Below are positions 40,331-48,684 of a stretch of 64,000 bases of DNA, piece after piece; within the stretch, counting starts at the first letter, position 1, and every line of letters starts with the position of its first letter. This DNA comes from PALSA-1004 sp963804885. Lineage in GTDB: Bacteria; Pseudomonadota; Gammaproteobacteria; Burkholderiales; SG8-41. The stretch is taken from assembly GCA_963804885.1 (NCBI GenBank), contig CAWDSF010000012.1, forward strand, positions 62,001 to 126,000. The letters are read 5' to 3'. The notes below the pieces were generated by a model. That model was not told where the DNA came from. It saw only the letters and a program-made list of their open reading frames with translations, and made no database searches. Made by a program: the position numbers and the translations under genes.

Positions 40331-41632
40331 TCAGCCTTGGTAGCCCAGGAGCCGCGGCAGAAAGAGCACGATAGCCGGTACGAAGGTAATCAGCGCAAGG
40401 GCGGCTAGCATGGCGCCGAGAAATGGCATCACGTCGCGCACGAGATCCTTGAGGGAAACATTTGCAATCTTGGCCATCATGAAGAGCAGCAGGCCGTATG
40501 GCGGCGTAATCAAGCCAATCATGATGTTGACGACCGCGACCACCCCGAAATGCACCGGGTCGACGCCGAGCGCCTTTGCAGTGGGGAGGAGAACCGGAAT
40601 GATGATGAGAAGAATCGTGGTTCCCTCGAGGAAGCAGCCGAGCAGCAGGAGAATGACGTTCGCAAGAAGGAGGAAGGTAAACGGCGAGAGATCGTACCCC
40701 TGCATCATGAGGGCGAGCGTCTTGGGAATGTTTTCGACCGTAATGACATAGTTGAAGACCATCGCGGCGGCAATCAATATGCCGATCGATATCGTGACGC
40801 GCGCACTGGTCAGCAGCGAGTTGTAGACGCTGCGCCAGGTAACGGCGCGATAGAGAAGCGCGGACACCAACAGCGCATAGAAGGCGGCGAGGGCGGCCGC
40901 TTCCGTGGGCGTGGTGATGCCGCTGTAGAGACAGCCGAACAGGATCACCGGCATCATCAGCGCCGGGAGAGCGTCCCAGGTGATGCGCGGGATTTCGCGC
41001 AGCGGGACGGCTTTTTCGACCGGGAAATTTCTGCGCTTGGCGACGAACGAGATATAAAGCATCTGCGCGATGCCTATGAGCAGGCCCGGGACGACGCCGG
41101 CGAGGAACAGGTAGCCGATGGATGTGTCGGAGACCAGCGCGTAGATCACCATCGGGATCGATGGCGGGATGATGGGCCCGATGACCGAGGATGCCGCCGT
41201 CAGGGCGGCAGCGAAGCTCGCAGTGTATTTGCCGTCCTGCGTCATCATTTTCTGCATCAGCTTGCCGCTGCTCGCCGCGTCGGCGAGGGCCGAACCCGAC
41301 ATCCCAGCGAAGATAATGCTTTGCACGACGTTGACGTGAGCGAGGCCGCCGCGAAAGCGCCCGACGAACGCGTTGCAGAAGTTCAGCAGCCGGTCCGTGA
41401 TGCTGCCTATGGTCATGAACTCGGCGGCGAGGATGAACAGCGGAATGGCGAGCAGCACGAAGCTGTGGTACATCCCGTTCGAAAGCTGCTCGGCGGCGGT
41501 TCCGACGTCAAGGCCGGTTATGAAAAGATAAAGAATGGATCCGCCGATCATCGCATGTCCTATCGGCAGCCCGAGCAAGGTAAGGGCGACGATCGCCATG
41601 ACTGTGAGCGAGAACGGGCTGGTGGGATTCAC
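40331..41632 (-). CDS. dctM: TRAP transporter large permease (DctM type)
   Basis: A 433-residue, 12-helix inner-membrane channel of a tripartite ATP-independent periplasmic transporter. Characteristic segments are IVALTLLGLPIGHAMIGGS, IPLFILAAEFMTIGSITDRL, FAGMSGSALADAASSGKLMQ, GPIIPPSIPMVIYAL and the C-terminal GLITPPYGLLLFMMAKI. The GTG start at 41632 overlaps the dctQ stop as GTGA, implying translational coupling. It forms a transporter with dctQ and dctP in the pca/aro cluster, so the likely cargo is protocatechuate, quinate, shikimate or a related acid. Confidence 0.93.
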   Translation of the reverse strand: MNPTSPFSLTVMAIVALTLLGLPIGHAMIGGSILYLFITGLDVGTAAEQLSNGMYHSFVLLAIPLFILAAEFMTIGSITDRLLNFCNAFVGRFRGGLAHVNVVQSIIFAGMSGSALADAASSGKLMQKMMTQDGKYTASFAAALTAASSVIGPIIPPSIPMVIYALVSDTSIGYLFLAGVVPGLLIGIAQMLYISFVAKRRNFPVEKAVPLREIPRITWDALPALMMPVILFGCLYSGITTPTEAAALAAFYALLVSALLYRAVTWRSVYNSLLTSARVTISIGILIAAAMVFNYVITVENIPKTLALMMQGYDLSPFTFLLLANVILLLLGCFLEGTTILLIIIPVLLPTAKALGVDPVHFGVVAVVNIMIGLITPPYGLLLFMMAKIANVSLKDLVRDVMPFLGAMLAALALITFVPAIVLFLPRLLGYQG

Positions 41633-42150
41633 AGCCCGGAACTCACGTTGGTCAGGTCGGGGGCTGCGGGGTCCTTGCCGCGCAGCAGGCGCGACAGGAT
41701 CCAGAGGTAACGAATTACGACGGCAACGACGAAGAACACATAAATCGAGAACAGCCAGTCGAAGCGGATCTTCAGATAGGAGGTTGATTCAACCTTCATG
41801 AAACTGACGTATTTGATCGTTGCCGGGAGCGAGGCGGCATACAGCACCACGATCGAGATTCCGGCGATGATTCCCATGATGCGGCGCGCGCGCGGGCCCG
41901 CCGCCCCGGAGATGAGGTCGAAGCGGATTTCCTCGCTTTCCTTGACCACGAAGGCGGCGCCCCAGAGCACCAGCCACAGCCAGGTAATTACACTCAGCTC
42001 GGATGTCCAACCGATCGGGAAGCTAAAGAAATAGCGGAAAACGATCTGCACCATGAAAGCGACGAACATGACGGCGAGCAGGCCGGCCGCGACGTTCTCC
42101 GCGCGGCGCCGCAGCCAGGCTGCGGCCTTCTGAAAGACGCCGCTGGACAC
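41629..42150 (-). CDS. dctQ: TRAP transporter small permease (DctQ type)
   Basis: A 173-residue, four-helix membrane protein that partners the large permease. The helices include NVAAGLLAVMFVAFMVQIVF, ELSVITWLWLVLWGAAFVV, MGIIAGISIVVLYAASLPA and IYVFFVVAVVIRYLWILSRL. The RYFFSFPIGWTSELS segment is typical of DctQ. The GTG start at 42150 is 6 bp after the dctP stop, and the end overlaps dctM by four bases. Confidence 0.9.
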   Translation of the reverse strand: MSSGVFQKAAAWLRRRAENVAAGLLAVMFVAFMVQIVFRYFFSFPIGWTSELSVITWLWLVLWGAAFVVKESEEIRFDLISGAAGPRARRIMGIIAGISIVVLYAASLPATIKYVSFMKVESTSYLKIRFDWLFSIYVFFVVAVVIRYLWILSRLLRGKDPAAPDLTNVSSGL

Positions 42151-42156
42151 GCGGGT

Positions 42157-43146
42157 TTACTTCAGCGCGTTGATTTTTTCGAGCATGCCCTTCGGCCAGT
42201 CCTTGGCTTCGTCGGAGGCCAGATAGATCTTCTGCGCGTTGGCGCGGAACGCGTTGACGTCGGGGACGTAGACCTCGAGGCCCTGCTTTCTGAATTCGGC
42301 GGCAAGTTCCGCCTCGCGCTTCAGGTGTTCGGCCGCGCTCCAGGCGATCGCCTTGTCGACGGCGGCCTGAAAGGACTTCTGCTGCGCGGGCGACATGCCG
42401 CTCCAGGTTTTCATGTTCACCGACAACAGATCGAAGCCGACCAGGTGGGAAGTCAGCACGATCTGCGACATCACCTCGTAGAACTTCATGTTTTGCACGT
42501 TGGGCAGCGGGTTGTCCTGGCCGTCGATCGCTCCGGTCTGCAGGCCGGTGTAGGTCTCGGCAAAGGCCATCGGGGTGGGATTCGCGCCCAGGGAACGGCC
42601 CAGCAGCTGCCAGGCATCGCCCGGCGGCATTCTCAGCTTGACGCCGGCCATGTCGGCTGGCGTGCTGATTTTCTTCTTCGGCTTCAGGCCCACCTGCCGG
42701 GTGCCGAAGAAGGTCGGCCCGAGAATCTTGATCTTTACCTGGTCCTCGGCCTGCTTCTTGAACTGCGCGCCCAGCTCGCTCGCCCAGAAACTGCCCAGGT
42801 GGTTCGCGTCGCGGAACAGGTAGGCTGAGGTCAGAATCGTCCACGCCGGGATCTGCTTCGAGATGTCCTGCGGCGCGATGTTGCCCATCTCGAGGTTGTC
42901 GCGCTGCAGGGCGACCAGCTCGGTACCCTGCTTGAACAATGAGCTGTTATAGAAGGGCTCGATCCTGAAGTCACCCTCGACGTCCTTGGCAAGCATGCGG
43001 ATCATGTCCGCGCGTATGTCCCGGTCGGAGAATACCGCTGCAAAGCGAATGGCGGGTTTGACCTGAGCACGTGCCGGCAATACGCAGGAGGCCGCGAGAG
43101 CTGCTCCCGCCTTGAGTGCCGCACGACGCTCGATTTTGAAATTCAT
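42157..43146 (-). CDS. dctP: TRAP transporter periplasmic solute-binding protein (DctP type)
   Basis: A 329-residue secreted binding protein. The start at 43146 (AGGAGGA upstream) gives MNFKIERRAALKAGAALAAS, an export signal with twin-Arg-like ERRAALK, then CVLPARAQV. The mature protein has SDRDIRADMIRMLAKDVEG, FKQGTELVALQRDNLEMGNI, FFGTRQVGLKPKKKISTPAD, GVKLRMPPGDAWQLLGRSLG and TGAIDGQDNPLPNVQNMKFY. The Arg in LRMPP is the usual carboxylate-binding residue of the family. Carboxylic-acid substrates are therefore expected, consistent with the pca and aro neighbours. Confidence 0.92.
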   Translation of the reverse strand: MNFKIERRAALKAGAALAASCVLPARAQVKPAIRFAAVFSDRDIRADMIRMLAKDVEGDFRIEPFYNSSLFKQGTELVALQRDNLEMGNIAPQDISKQIPAWTILTSAYLFRDANHLGSFWASELGAQFKKQAEDQVKIKILGPTFFGTRQVGLKPKKKISTPADMAGVKLRMPPGDAWQLLGRSLGANPTPMAFAETYTGLQTGAIDGQDNPLPNVQNMKFYEVMSQIVLTSHLVGFDLLSVNMKTWSGMSPAQQKSFQAAVDKAIAWSAAEHLKREAELAAEFRKQGLEVYVPDVNAFRANAQKIYLASDEAKDWPKGMLEKINALK

Positions 43147-43178
43147 GCTTATCCTCCTCCTGTGAAACCTGTTGGCGC

Positions 43179-43748
43179 TCAATAGTCGAAGAAAACCGTT
43201 TCGTCTTTCCCCTGCAGCATGACATTCCACTCGAGCACGCCGGGCCGGGAGGAAACCTGCTTCGCGACAAGCGTCGCACGGCGCTCCGGCGGCACGAGCG
43301 CCAGTACGGGATCGTTCGCGTTGGCGGGCTCGTCTGGAAAATAAATGCGCGTCGCAAGGTGCTTGAGCAGGCCGCGCATGAAAATGGTGATGGCGAGGTG
43401 CGGGGCCTGCAGCGCGCCGCCGGGACCCGGCACGGGCCCGGGTTTGATCGTCGTGAACTGAAATGCGCCGTCCGTGCCGGTCAGCACGCGGCCGAAGCCC
43501 TTGAAATTTTCCTCGAGCGGCTTCTCCTGCACATCCTCGGCATGCGCGTACTTGCCATGCGCGTTGGCCTGCCAGGTCTCGACGACCGCGTCGGTGACCG
43601 GAGCGCCATCACCGTCGAGCACGCGGCCGCGTATGACATAGCGTTCGCCTGCGACTCCCGCCGGAGCGACGTCGGTCACGAGGTGTTGGTCAAAACTGAT
43701 GGCGACGAAGGGCCCGACGGTTTGTGACGATGTCAGCAGCAGACTCAT
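43179..43748 (-). CDS. pcaG: Protocatechuate 3,4-dioxygenase alpha subunit
   Basis: The partner subunit of the intradiol ring-cleaving enzyme that converts protocatechuate to 3-carboxy-cis,cis-muconate. The 189-residue length is normal. It begins MSLLLTSSQTVGPFVAISF with the family TxGPF motif. RVLDGDGAPVTDAVVETWQA, the GRVLTGTDGAFQFTTIKPG strand and HLAITIFMRGLLKHLATRIY follow. The iron ligands are in PcaH, not here. The start 43748 is 1 bp after the pcaH stop, with an AGAA/GGAGAA site. It ends 32 bp before dctP. Confidence 0.93.
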   Translation of the reverse strand: MSLLLTSSQTVGPFVAISFDQHLVTDVAPAGVAGERYVIRGRVLDGDGAPVTDAVVETWQANAHGKYAHAEDVQEKPLEENFKGFGRVLTGTDGAFQFTTIKPGPVPGPGGALQAPHLAITIFMRGLLKHLATRIYFPDEPANANDPVLALVPPERRATLVAKQVSSRPGVLEWNVMLQGKDETVFFDY

Positions 43749-43749
43749 T

Positions 43750-44454
43750 TCATTTCTCCAGCGGTGTCGCGTCCCGCCCCCGCAGGATGATGTCAAAGCG
43801 ATAAGCCAGTGCATGCTCGGGCACCGTATGCTCCCAGTCGAAGTCGGCGACGAGGCGGGCGCGTGCTTTTTCGTCCGGGATGCCCGTCAGCATCGGATCG
43901 TACGGCAGCAGCGGGTCGCCGGGAAAATACATCTGAGTGACGAGTCGCTGCGGAAGTCCACTGCCGAATACGGAGAAATGAATGTGCGCCGGGCGCCATG
44001 CATTGTAGTGATTGCGCCACGGATACGCGCCGGGCTTGATCGTCTTGAACTGGTAGCGGCCGTCCGCGTCGGTCAACGCGCGTCCGCAGCCGGTGAAGTT
44101 CGGATCAAGGGGCGCGTCGTGATTATCGACTGCATGCCGATAGCGCCCCGCGGCGTTTGCCTGCCAGATCTCGATAAGCGTATTGGCGACGGGGCGGCCA
44201 TTTTCATCGAGCACCCGTCCACTCACGTACATTCGCTCGCCAATGGGCTCTGCGGCGTGCTGGCGTGTGAGATCGTTGTCGTCCGGCGGAACCTCGTCGC
44301 GTCCGAACAGGGGGCCGGTCACTTCGGTGAGCGTCTGCGGCGCCAGAACGAGCGGCTTGCTCGGCGCGCGTTTGACGGTGGACCGATACATCGGATAGAG
44401 GTAGTCGGGCTGCGTATCCCAGTTCGGCCGCCGATACGACACTATTCGATGCAT
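43750..44454 (-). CDS. pcaH: Protocatechuate 3,4-dioxygenase beta subunit
   Basis: The iron-bearing subunit of the intradiol dioxygenase. From ATG 44454 it has 234 residues. The four Fe(III) ligands can be placed by comparison with Pseudomonas PcaH: Tyr105 (GRYRH), Tyr144 (GAYPWRN), His157 and His159 (RPAHIHF). Other motifs are TGPLFGRDEVPPDDNDLT, TLIEIWQANAAGRYRH and FDIILRGRDATPLE. A frame open further upstream would translate the tRNA-Ser gene and is rejected. The gene begins only 50 bp after the tRNA-Ser 3' end, on the same strand. It may be read from the tRNA promoter unless a small CCGCCA/TGGCGG hairpin in between stops transcription. Confidence 0.94.
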   Translation of the reverse strand: MHRIVSYRRPNWDTQPDYLYPMYRSTVKRAPSKPLVLAPQTLTEVTGPLFGRDEVPPDDNDLTRQHAAEPIGERMYVSGRVLDENGRPVANTLIEIWQANAAGRYRHAVDNHDAPLDPNFTGCGRALTDADGRYQFKTIKPGAYPWRNHYNAWRPAHIHFSVFGSGLPQRLVTQMYFPGDPLLPYDPMLTGIPDEKARARLVADFDWEHTVPEHALAYRFDIILRGRDATPLEK

Positions 44455-44504
44455 GTCATCCCTTCTTCTGAAGGCCGCCACGCACGCTGGCGGAGTGCAT
44501 ATTC

Positions 44505-44596
44505 TGGCGGAGAGAGTGGGATTCGAACCCACGGTACGTATTGCTACGTACACACGCTTTCCAGGCGTGCGACTTAAACCACTCATCCATCTCTCC
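44505..44596 (-). tRNA. tRNA-Ser (anticodon GGA)
   Basis: On the minus strand the RNA begins GGAGAGATGGATGAGTGGTT and ends with a T arm containing GGTTCGAATCC, acceptor TCTCTCC, discriminator G and an encoded CCA. The acceptor stem GGAGAGA/TCTCTCC is a perfect 7 bp. The anticodon arm is CACGC-CTGGAAA-GCGTG, giving anticodon GGA (serine UCC/UCU). The long variable arm (GTGTACGTAGCAATACGTAC) is typical of class II tRNA-Ser. Length is 92 nt with CCA. Confidence 0.97.
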
Positions 44597-44712
44597 GACG
44601 AGCGCATTTTAGCATTACGGTCCTATAGACCAAGCGGCGGACGGAAATTCAAGGAGAGCGCGGGATTGTGCGCGGCTCGCGGCGGCTTTGCAATTTGCAC
44701 ATCCTGCGTCTT

Positions 44713-44760
44713 GTACACAGCCTTCTAGGCTTGCGACTCCACCATTCGCCAATCTCTCCG
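44713..44760 (-). pseudogene. tRNA-Ser-like 5'-half fragment
   Basis: On the minus strand this reads CGGAGAGATTGGCGAATGG and, after AGTCGC, AAGCCTAGAAGGCTGTGTAC. It aligns with the first 50 bases of the tRNA-Ser gene (from before the acceptor stem to the start of the variable arm) at roughly three quarters identity. A CTAGAAG anticodon loop is still visible. The 3' half is missing. It lies about 120 bp upstream of the real tRNA and looks like a partial duplication or a remnant of an older tRNA copy. Confidence 0.55.
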
Positions 44761-44800
44761 CAGGCGCGCATTCCGGCGGACGGCGGGTATACTTTCGCCG

Positions 44801-45472
44801 ATGCGCATCCTGCTGACCGAAGACGATGCCGCGCTCGCCGAGGCGCTGCAGTTCGCGCTCACGCAATCCGGCTACGCAGTGGACTGGGTCAGCAACGGGG
44901 CGGCGGCGGACGAGGCGCTCAAGCAGGATATTTTCGGGCTGCTGATACTCGATATCGGGCTGCCCAAGCTCGACGGGTTCGAAGTCTTGCGGCGCCTGCG
45001 CCGGCACAACGCGACTTTGCCCGTCCTTATCCTGTCGGGCCGCGAGCAGTCCGAAGAAAAAGTCACCGGCCTCGACCTTGGCGCGGACGACTACCTGGTC
45101 AAGCCATTCAGCCTCAATGAACTGCAGGCGCGGGTGCGCGCGCTGTTGCGGCGCGGGCAGGGCAGCGCTGCGCCGCTGATCACTTTCGGCGAGCTCAATT
45201 TCGATACCGTGCAGCGGATTGCGACCGTCGGCGGCAAGGCGCTTGCGCTGTCGGCGCAGGAGACCGGCGTGCTCGAAATTCTGCTCGCGCGCTTCGGGCG
45301 CATCGTGAGCAAGGAACAACTGGTCGAACAGCTATACAGCGCCGGGCACGAGGTGAGCCTCAATGCCATCGAGGTTTGCGTGCATCGCCTGCGCAAGAAA
45401 CTCGAGCGCACCGGCGTCAGTGTGCGCACGCAGTACGGCCGCGGCTATTTGCTCGACTATTTACCGCTCTGA
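44801..45472 (+). CDS. OmpR-family response regulator
   Basis: A 223-residue two-component regulator. The receiver domain begins MRILLTEDDAALAEALQFAL with acidic residues E8/D9/D10. The phospho-acceptor Asp is in GLLILDIGLPKLDGFE, the Thr/Ser position in PVLILSGRE and the Lys in DYLVKPFSLNEL. The C-terminal winged helix has NAIEVCVHRLRKKLERTGVS and QYGRGYLLDYLPL. No sensor kinase is adjacent in the same direction. Its last 12 bp overlap the convergent single-domain regulator gene. It is similar in character to QseB/TctD-type regulators. Target genes are unknown. Confidence 0.9.
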   Translation: MRILLTEDDAALAEALQFALTQSGYAVDWVSNGAAADEALKQDIFGLLILDIGLPKLDGFEVLRRLRRHNATLPVLILSGREQSEEKVTGLDLGADDYLVKPFSLNELQARVRALLRRGQGSAAPLITFGELNFDTVQRIATVGGKALALSAQETGVLEILLARFGRIVSKEQLVEQLYSAGHEVSLNAIEVCVHRLRKKLERTGVSVRTQYGRGYLLDYLPL

Positions 45473-45853
45473 AGAGCTCGCCGTGCCGGTAGCGAGCAGT
45501 TGGTGCACTTTCGTTACGAGATCGCGGGTCGCGAACGGCTTGGTCATATACGTATCCGCGCCGACTGCCACGCCGCGCTCGACTTCGGCGGCGCGGCCGC
45601 GCGCCGTCAGCAGCAGTATTTTCAATTGCGCCTGGGCCGGATCGGCGCGCAATTGCCGGCATACCTCGAAGCCGTCGAGCACCGGCAGCATTACGTCGAG
45701 CACCATCAAATGCGGCTTGAACGCGGCGGCCTGGTGCAGCGCCTCGCCGCCGTTCGGCGCGGTCGCCACTTCATAGCCCTCTTTGCGCAGCAGAAACTCG
45801 AGCGACAGCACGATATTCGGCTCGTCGTCGACGATCAGGATCCGCGCGGCCAT
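45461..45853 (-). CDS. Single-domain response regulator (receiver only)
   Basis: A 130-residue CheY-like protein with no output domain. It starts ARILIVDDEPNIVLSLEFLL (acidic pair D9/D10), with the phospho-acceptor in LMVLDVMLPVLDGFEV, the Thr in LLLTARGRAAEVERG and the Lys in DTYMTKPFATRDL. It is 24 bp downstream of the symporter/histidine kinase gene on the same strand, so it is very likely its phosphorylation partner. It may relay phosphate to another protein or act by protein binding. In the related CrbS/CrbR and MxtR/ErdR systems the partner carries a LuxR-type DNA-binding domain, which is absent here. Confidence 0.9.
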   Translation of the reverse strand: MAARILIVDDEPNIVLSLEFLLRKEGYEVATAPNGGEALHQAAAFKPHLMVLDVMLPVLDGFEVCRQLRADPAQAQLKILLLTARGRAAEVERGVAVGADTYMTKPFATRDLVTKVHQLLATGTASSSER

Positions 45854-45877
45854 GTCGACGGAGGCGTTCGCTGCGGC

Positions 45878-48646
45878 CTACGTGCCGAATTTGCGGGACG
45901 GCGCCGGCGTCGCAGCGATGCAGTCGCGCGGCAGCACGAACGAGAACGTCGCGCCGCTGCCGGGTGCGCTGTCGACCCACAGCCGGCCGCCAAAATGGTG
46001 AATGATCTGGCGGCAGATCGGCAGGCCCAGACCGGTGCCCTGAGGTTTTTGGGTGAGGGTATCGCCGACCTGGCGGAATTTTTCGAATATCATGCGCTGG
46101 TCTTCGGCGCTGATGCCGATGCCGTTGTCCGTGACGTCGACGCGCAGGCCGTCGGCGACCAGCGCGCAGCGCACGGTGATCCTGCCGCCGGTGTCGGCGC
46201 AGAATTTGGCCGCGTTGGACAGCAGGTTCAGCATGACCTGCATCAGGCGGTCGCGGTCGGCGACGATGGTCGGAAGGTCCTCGGGAACTTTGAGCTCGAG
46301 CGCAATGGCCTTGTCCGAGAACAGCTGGCTGGTCGAGGACAGCGCATCCTCGATGACTTCGCGCAAGCTGATTTCACCCGCATGCCATTTCGCGTTGCCG
46401 GATTCGATTTTTGCGAGGTCCAGCACCTGGTTGATGAGGCGCGTCAGGCGCTCCGATTCGCGCGTGATGATGCCGAGAAACTTGGCGCGTTGCGCGAGAT
46501 CGAGTGCGGGATTGTCGTGCAGTATCTCGGAAAACGCGCGGATCGAAGTCAGCGGCGTGCGCAATTCGTGCGTCACCGTCGACACGAAATCATCTTTGAG
46601 GCGGTCGAGTTCCTGCAGCCGCTGGTTGGCCGAGCGCAGTTCGGCCGTCGCCACTTCGAGCTCGCGCGATTTTTGCTCGAGCTGGCGGCTGTAGGCGAGC
46701 GCCTGGGAAGTTTCGTCGAGGATGTTCATGACCTTGTCGATGCCGAGCGGCTCTTCCTGCACGACGGATGCGACCACTACGTTCGCCGAACCGGCGCCGA
46801 TTGCGCCCGCCAGCAGCGTTTCCGCGAAATGGATCAGATCGGCGTCCGGCTTGAGCTCCTTGGCCGATTTCGCGCCGGTCTTCAGCGCATATGCCGCGAA
46901 TGCGTCGCGCGCGCGGCGCTGTCCGAGAAAGCGCCCGAGCAGCATGATGAGCTCGTTCACCGACGCGTCGCCGCGCAGCGATTCCGCGCGCGGTCGCCGC
47001 GGCTCGATGTGCGCGTCGACAAACAGCGCCGCCTGGACCTGCTCGGCAACACTCTGCGTAGTGAGCAGTGAGATGGATATGTAAGCGCCGATGTTGGCGA
47101 GCAGGCTCCAGAACAGGCAATGCGTGATGTCGTCGAAGCCGGCGAGGCCGAAGAGCTCGAGCGGCTTAAGGAGGCTCACGCCGAACATGCCTTGTTCCAC
47201 GAACGAAATGGGCAGCCAGCCCGACTTCGCGAACGACGGCAGGAGCAGCGTGTAAGCCCATACGGCAAAGCCCGCGACGAGGCCGCAGATTGCGCCGCGC
47301 CGCGTCGCGCCCTTCCAGAACATGCCGCCGAGTATGGCGGGCGCGAATTGCGCAACCGCGGCAAACGAGATGAGACCGATCGAGACGAGCGCATACGCTT
47401 CGCCCGCGAGCCGGAAATAGCCATAGCCCAGCATCAGCACGCCGACGATCGCGCCGCGGCGGATGCCGACGATCAACGTCGACAAATCGGCGCGCTCGTG
47501 CAGGTGCAGCACCGTCAGCCGCAGCAGCAACGGCATCGCGAGGTTGTTGCAGACCATCGTCGACAGCGCGATGGTTTCGACGATCACCATGCCGGTCGCC
47601 GCGGAGAGCCCGCCGATGAACACCGTGAGCGTCAGCAACGATTGCTGCTGGGCGATCGGCAGGGTGAGCACGAAGCTGTCCGCATCCACGTTGCCCGCCG
47701 GGAAGTGCATGAGGCCGGCAAACGCGATCGGCAATACGAAAATATTGATCGCCAGCAGGTACAGAGGAAACAGCCAGACCGCTTTTTTCAGATGCCTTTC
47801 GTCGACGTTTTCGACGACCGCGACCTGGAACTGGCGCGGCAGAAACATGATGGCGAGCATCGACAGGAAGGTGAGCGAGGCCCATGACACGTGGTCGACC
47901 GACGAGCCGCCGAATTCGAGCAGCTTGCGCAATTGCGGATATTCGACGGCGCTCGAAAAAATGTCGGCGAAACCGTCGTACAGCCCGTAGGTGACGTAGA
48001 CGCCCACGGCGATGAACGCGAGCAGCTTGACGATGGATTCGAACGCGATCGCGGCCACCAGCCCTTCGTGGCGCTCGGAAGCGTCGAGATGGCGGGTCCC
48101 GAACAGGATGGTGAAGACCGCGAGCAAAAGCGCAATGGTGAAAGTATTGTCGGCGAGCAGCGGGATCGTCGCCTGGCTGTCGGCCGACGCGACGGCCGGA
48201 TATTTCAATATGATCGAGAAGCTGTTCGATACCGCTTTCAACTGCAGCGAGATGTAGGGCACGATCCCGATGACCGCGATGATCGTGACCAGCCCGCCCA
48301 GCAGCTGGCTCTTGCCGTAACGCGACGCGATGAAGTCGGCAATCGACGTGATGCGATTGGCCTTGCTGATGCGGATCATCTTGAGCATCACGTACCACCA
48401 CAGCATCGCCATCAGCGTGGGGCCGATAAAAATCGGCAGGAAGCCGATGCCGCTGGTGGCCGCGCGCCCGACGCTGCCGTAAAACGTCCACGACGTGCAG
48501 TAGACGGCGAGCGACAGCGTATAGATGTACGGATTGGCGATGATGCTGCGGCCGGCGTCCGCGCGCTTGTCGCCGTAATAGGCGATCGCGAACAGCAGGC
48601 CGACGTAAACGAACGACGCCAGGACGATTACGGAACCGGTCAGCAT
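45878..48646 (-). CDS. Sodium/solute symporter-histidine kinase fusion (CbrA/CrbS-like)
   Basis: A 922-residue inner-membrane sensor. Residues 1 to about 540 form an SSS-family transporter with about 13 helices (IVLASFVYVGLLFAIAYYGD, SKANRITSIADFIASRYGKS, FLSMLAIMFLPRQFQVAVVE). A linker and a coiled-coil (EQKSRELEVATAELRSANQR) lead to the kinase. It has the H box STVTHELRTPLTSIRAF, N box NLLSNAAKFC, G1 DNGIGIS and G2 GTGLGLPICRQI. It lacks an attached receiver and is served by the single-domain regulator downstream. Such kinases (CrbS, MxtR, CbrA) control acetate or carbon use, and here acs is in the same operon, which supports acetate control. The stimulus may be transport flux; this is inference. 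Confidence 0.92.
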   Translation of the reverse strand: MLTGSVIVLASFVYVGLLFAIAYYGDKRADAGRSIIANPYIYTLSLAVYCTSWTFYGSVGRAATSGIGFLPIFIGPTLMAMLWWYVMLKMIRISKANRITSIADFIASRYGKSQLLGGLVTIIAVIGIVPYISLQLKAVSNSFSIILKYPAVASADSQATIPLLADNTFTIALLLAVFTILFGTRHLDASERHEGLVAAIAFESIVKLLAFIAVGVYVTYGLYDGFADIFSSAVEYPQLRKLLEFGGSSVDHVSWASLTFLSMLAIMFLPRQFQVAVVENVDERHLKKAVWLFPLYLLAINIFVLPIAFAGLMHFPAGNVDADSFVLTLPIAQQQSLLTLTVFIGGLSAATGMVIVETIALSTMVCNNLAMPLLLRLTVLHLHERADLSTLIVGIRRGAIVGVLMLGYGYFRLAGEAYALVSIGLISFAAVAQFAPAILGGMFWKGATRRGAICGLVAGFAVWAYTLLLPSFAKSGWLPISFVEQGMFGVSLLKPLELFGLAGFDDITHCLFWSLLANIGAYISISLLTTQSVAEQVQAALFVDAHIEPRRPRAESLRGDASVNELIMLLGRFLGQRRARDAFAAYALKTGAKSAKELKPDADLIHFAETLLAGAIGAGSANVVVASVVQEEPLGIDKVMNILDETSQALAYSRQLEQKSRELEVATAELRSANQRLQELDRLKDDFVSTVTHELRTPLTSIRAFSEILHDNPALDLAQRAKFLGIITRESERLTRLINQVLDLAKIESGNAKWHAGEISLREVIEDALSSTSQLFSDKAIALELKVPEDLPTIVADRDRLMQVMLNLLSNAAKFCADTGGRITVRCALVADGLRVDVTDNGIGISAEDQRMIFEKFRQVGDTLTQKPQGTGLGLPICRQIIHHFGGRLWVDSAPGSGATFSFVLPRDCIAATPAPSRKFGT

Positions 48647-48684
48647 GGGCTATGCGCGCGGAGCCTGGCTTATGCGCTACCCGC

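Noticed and set aside
44455..44607. Upstream extension of pcaH
   Set aside because: It would translate the tRNA-Ser gene.
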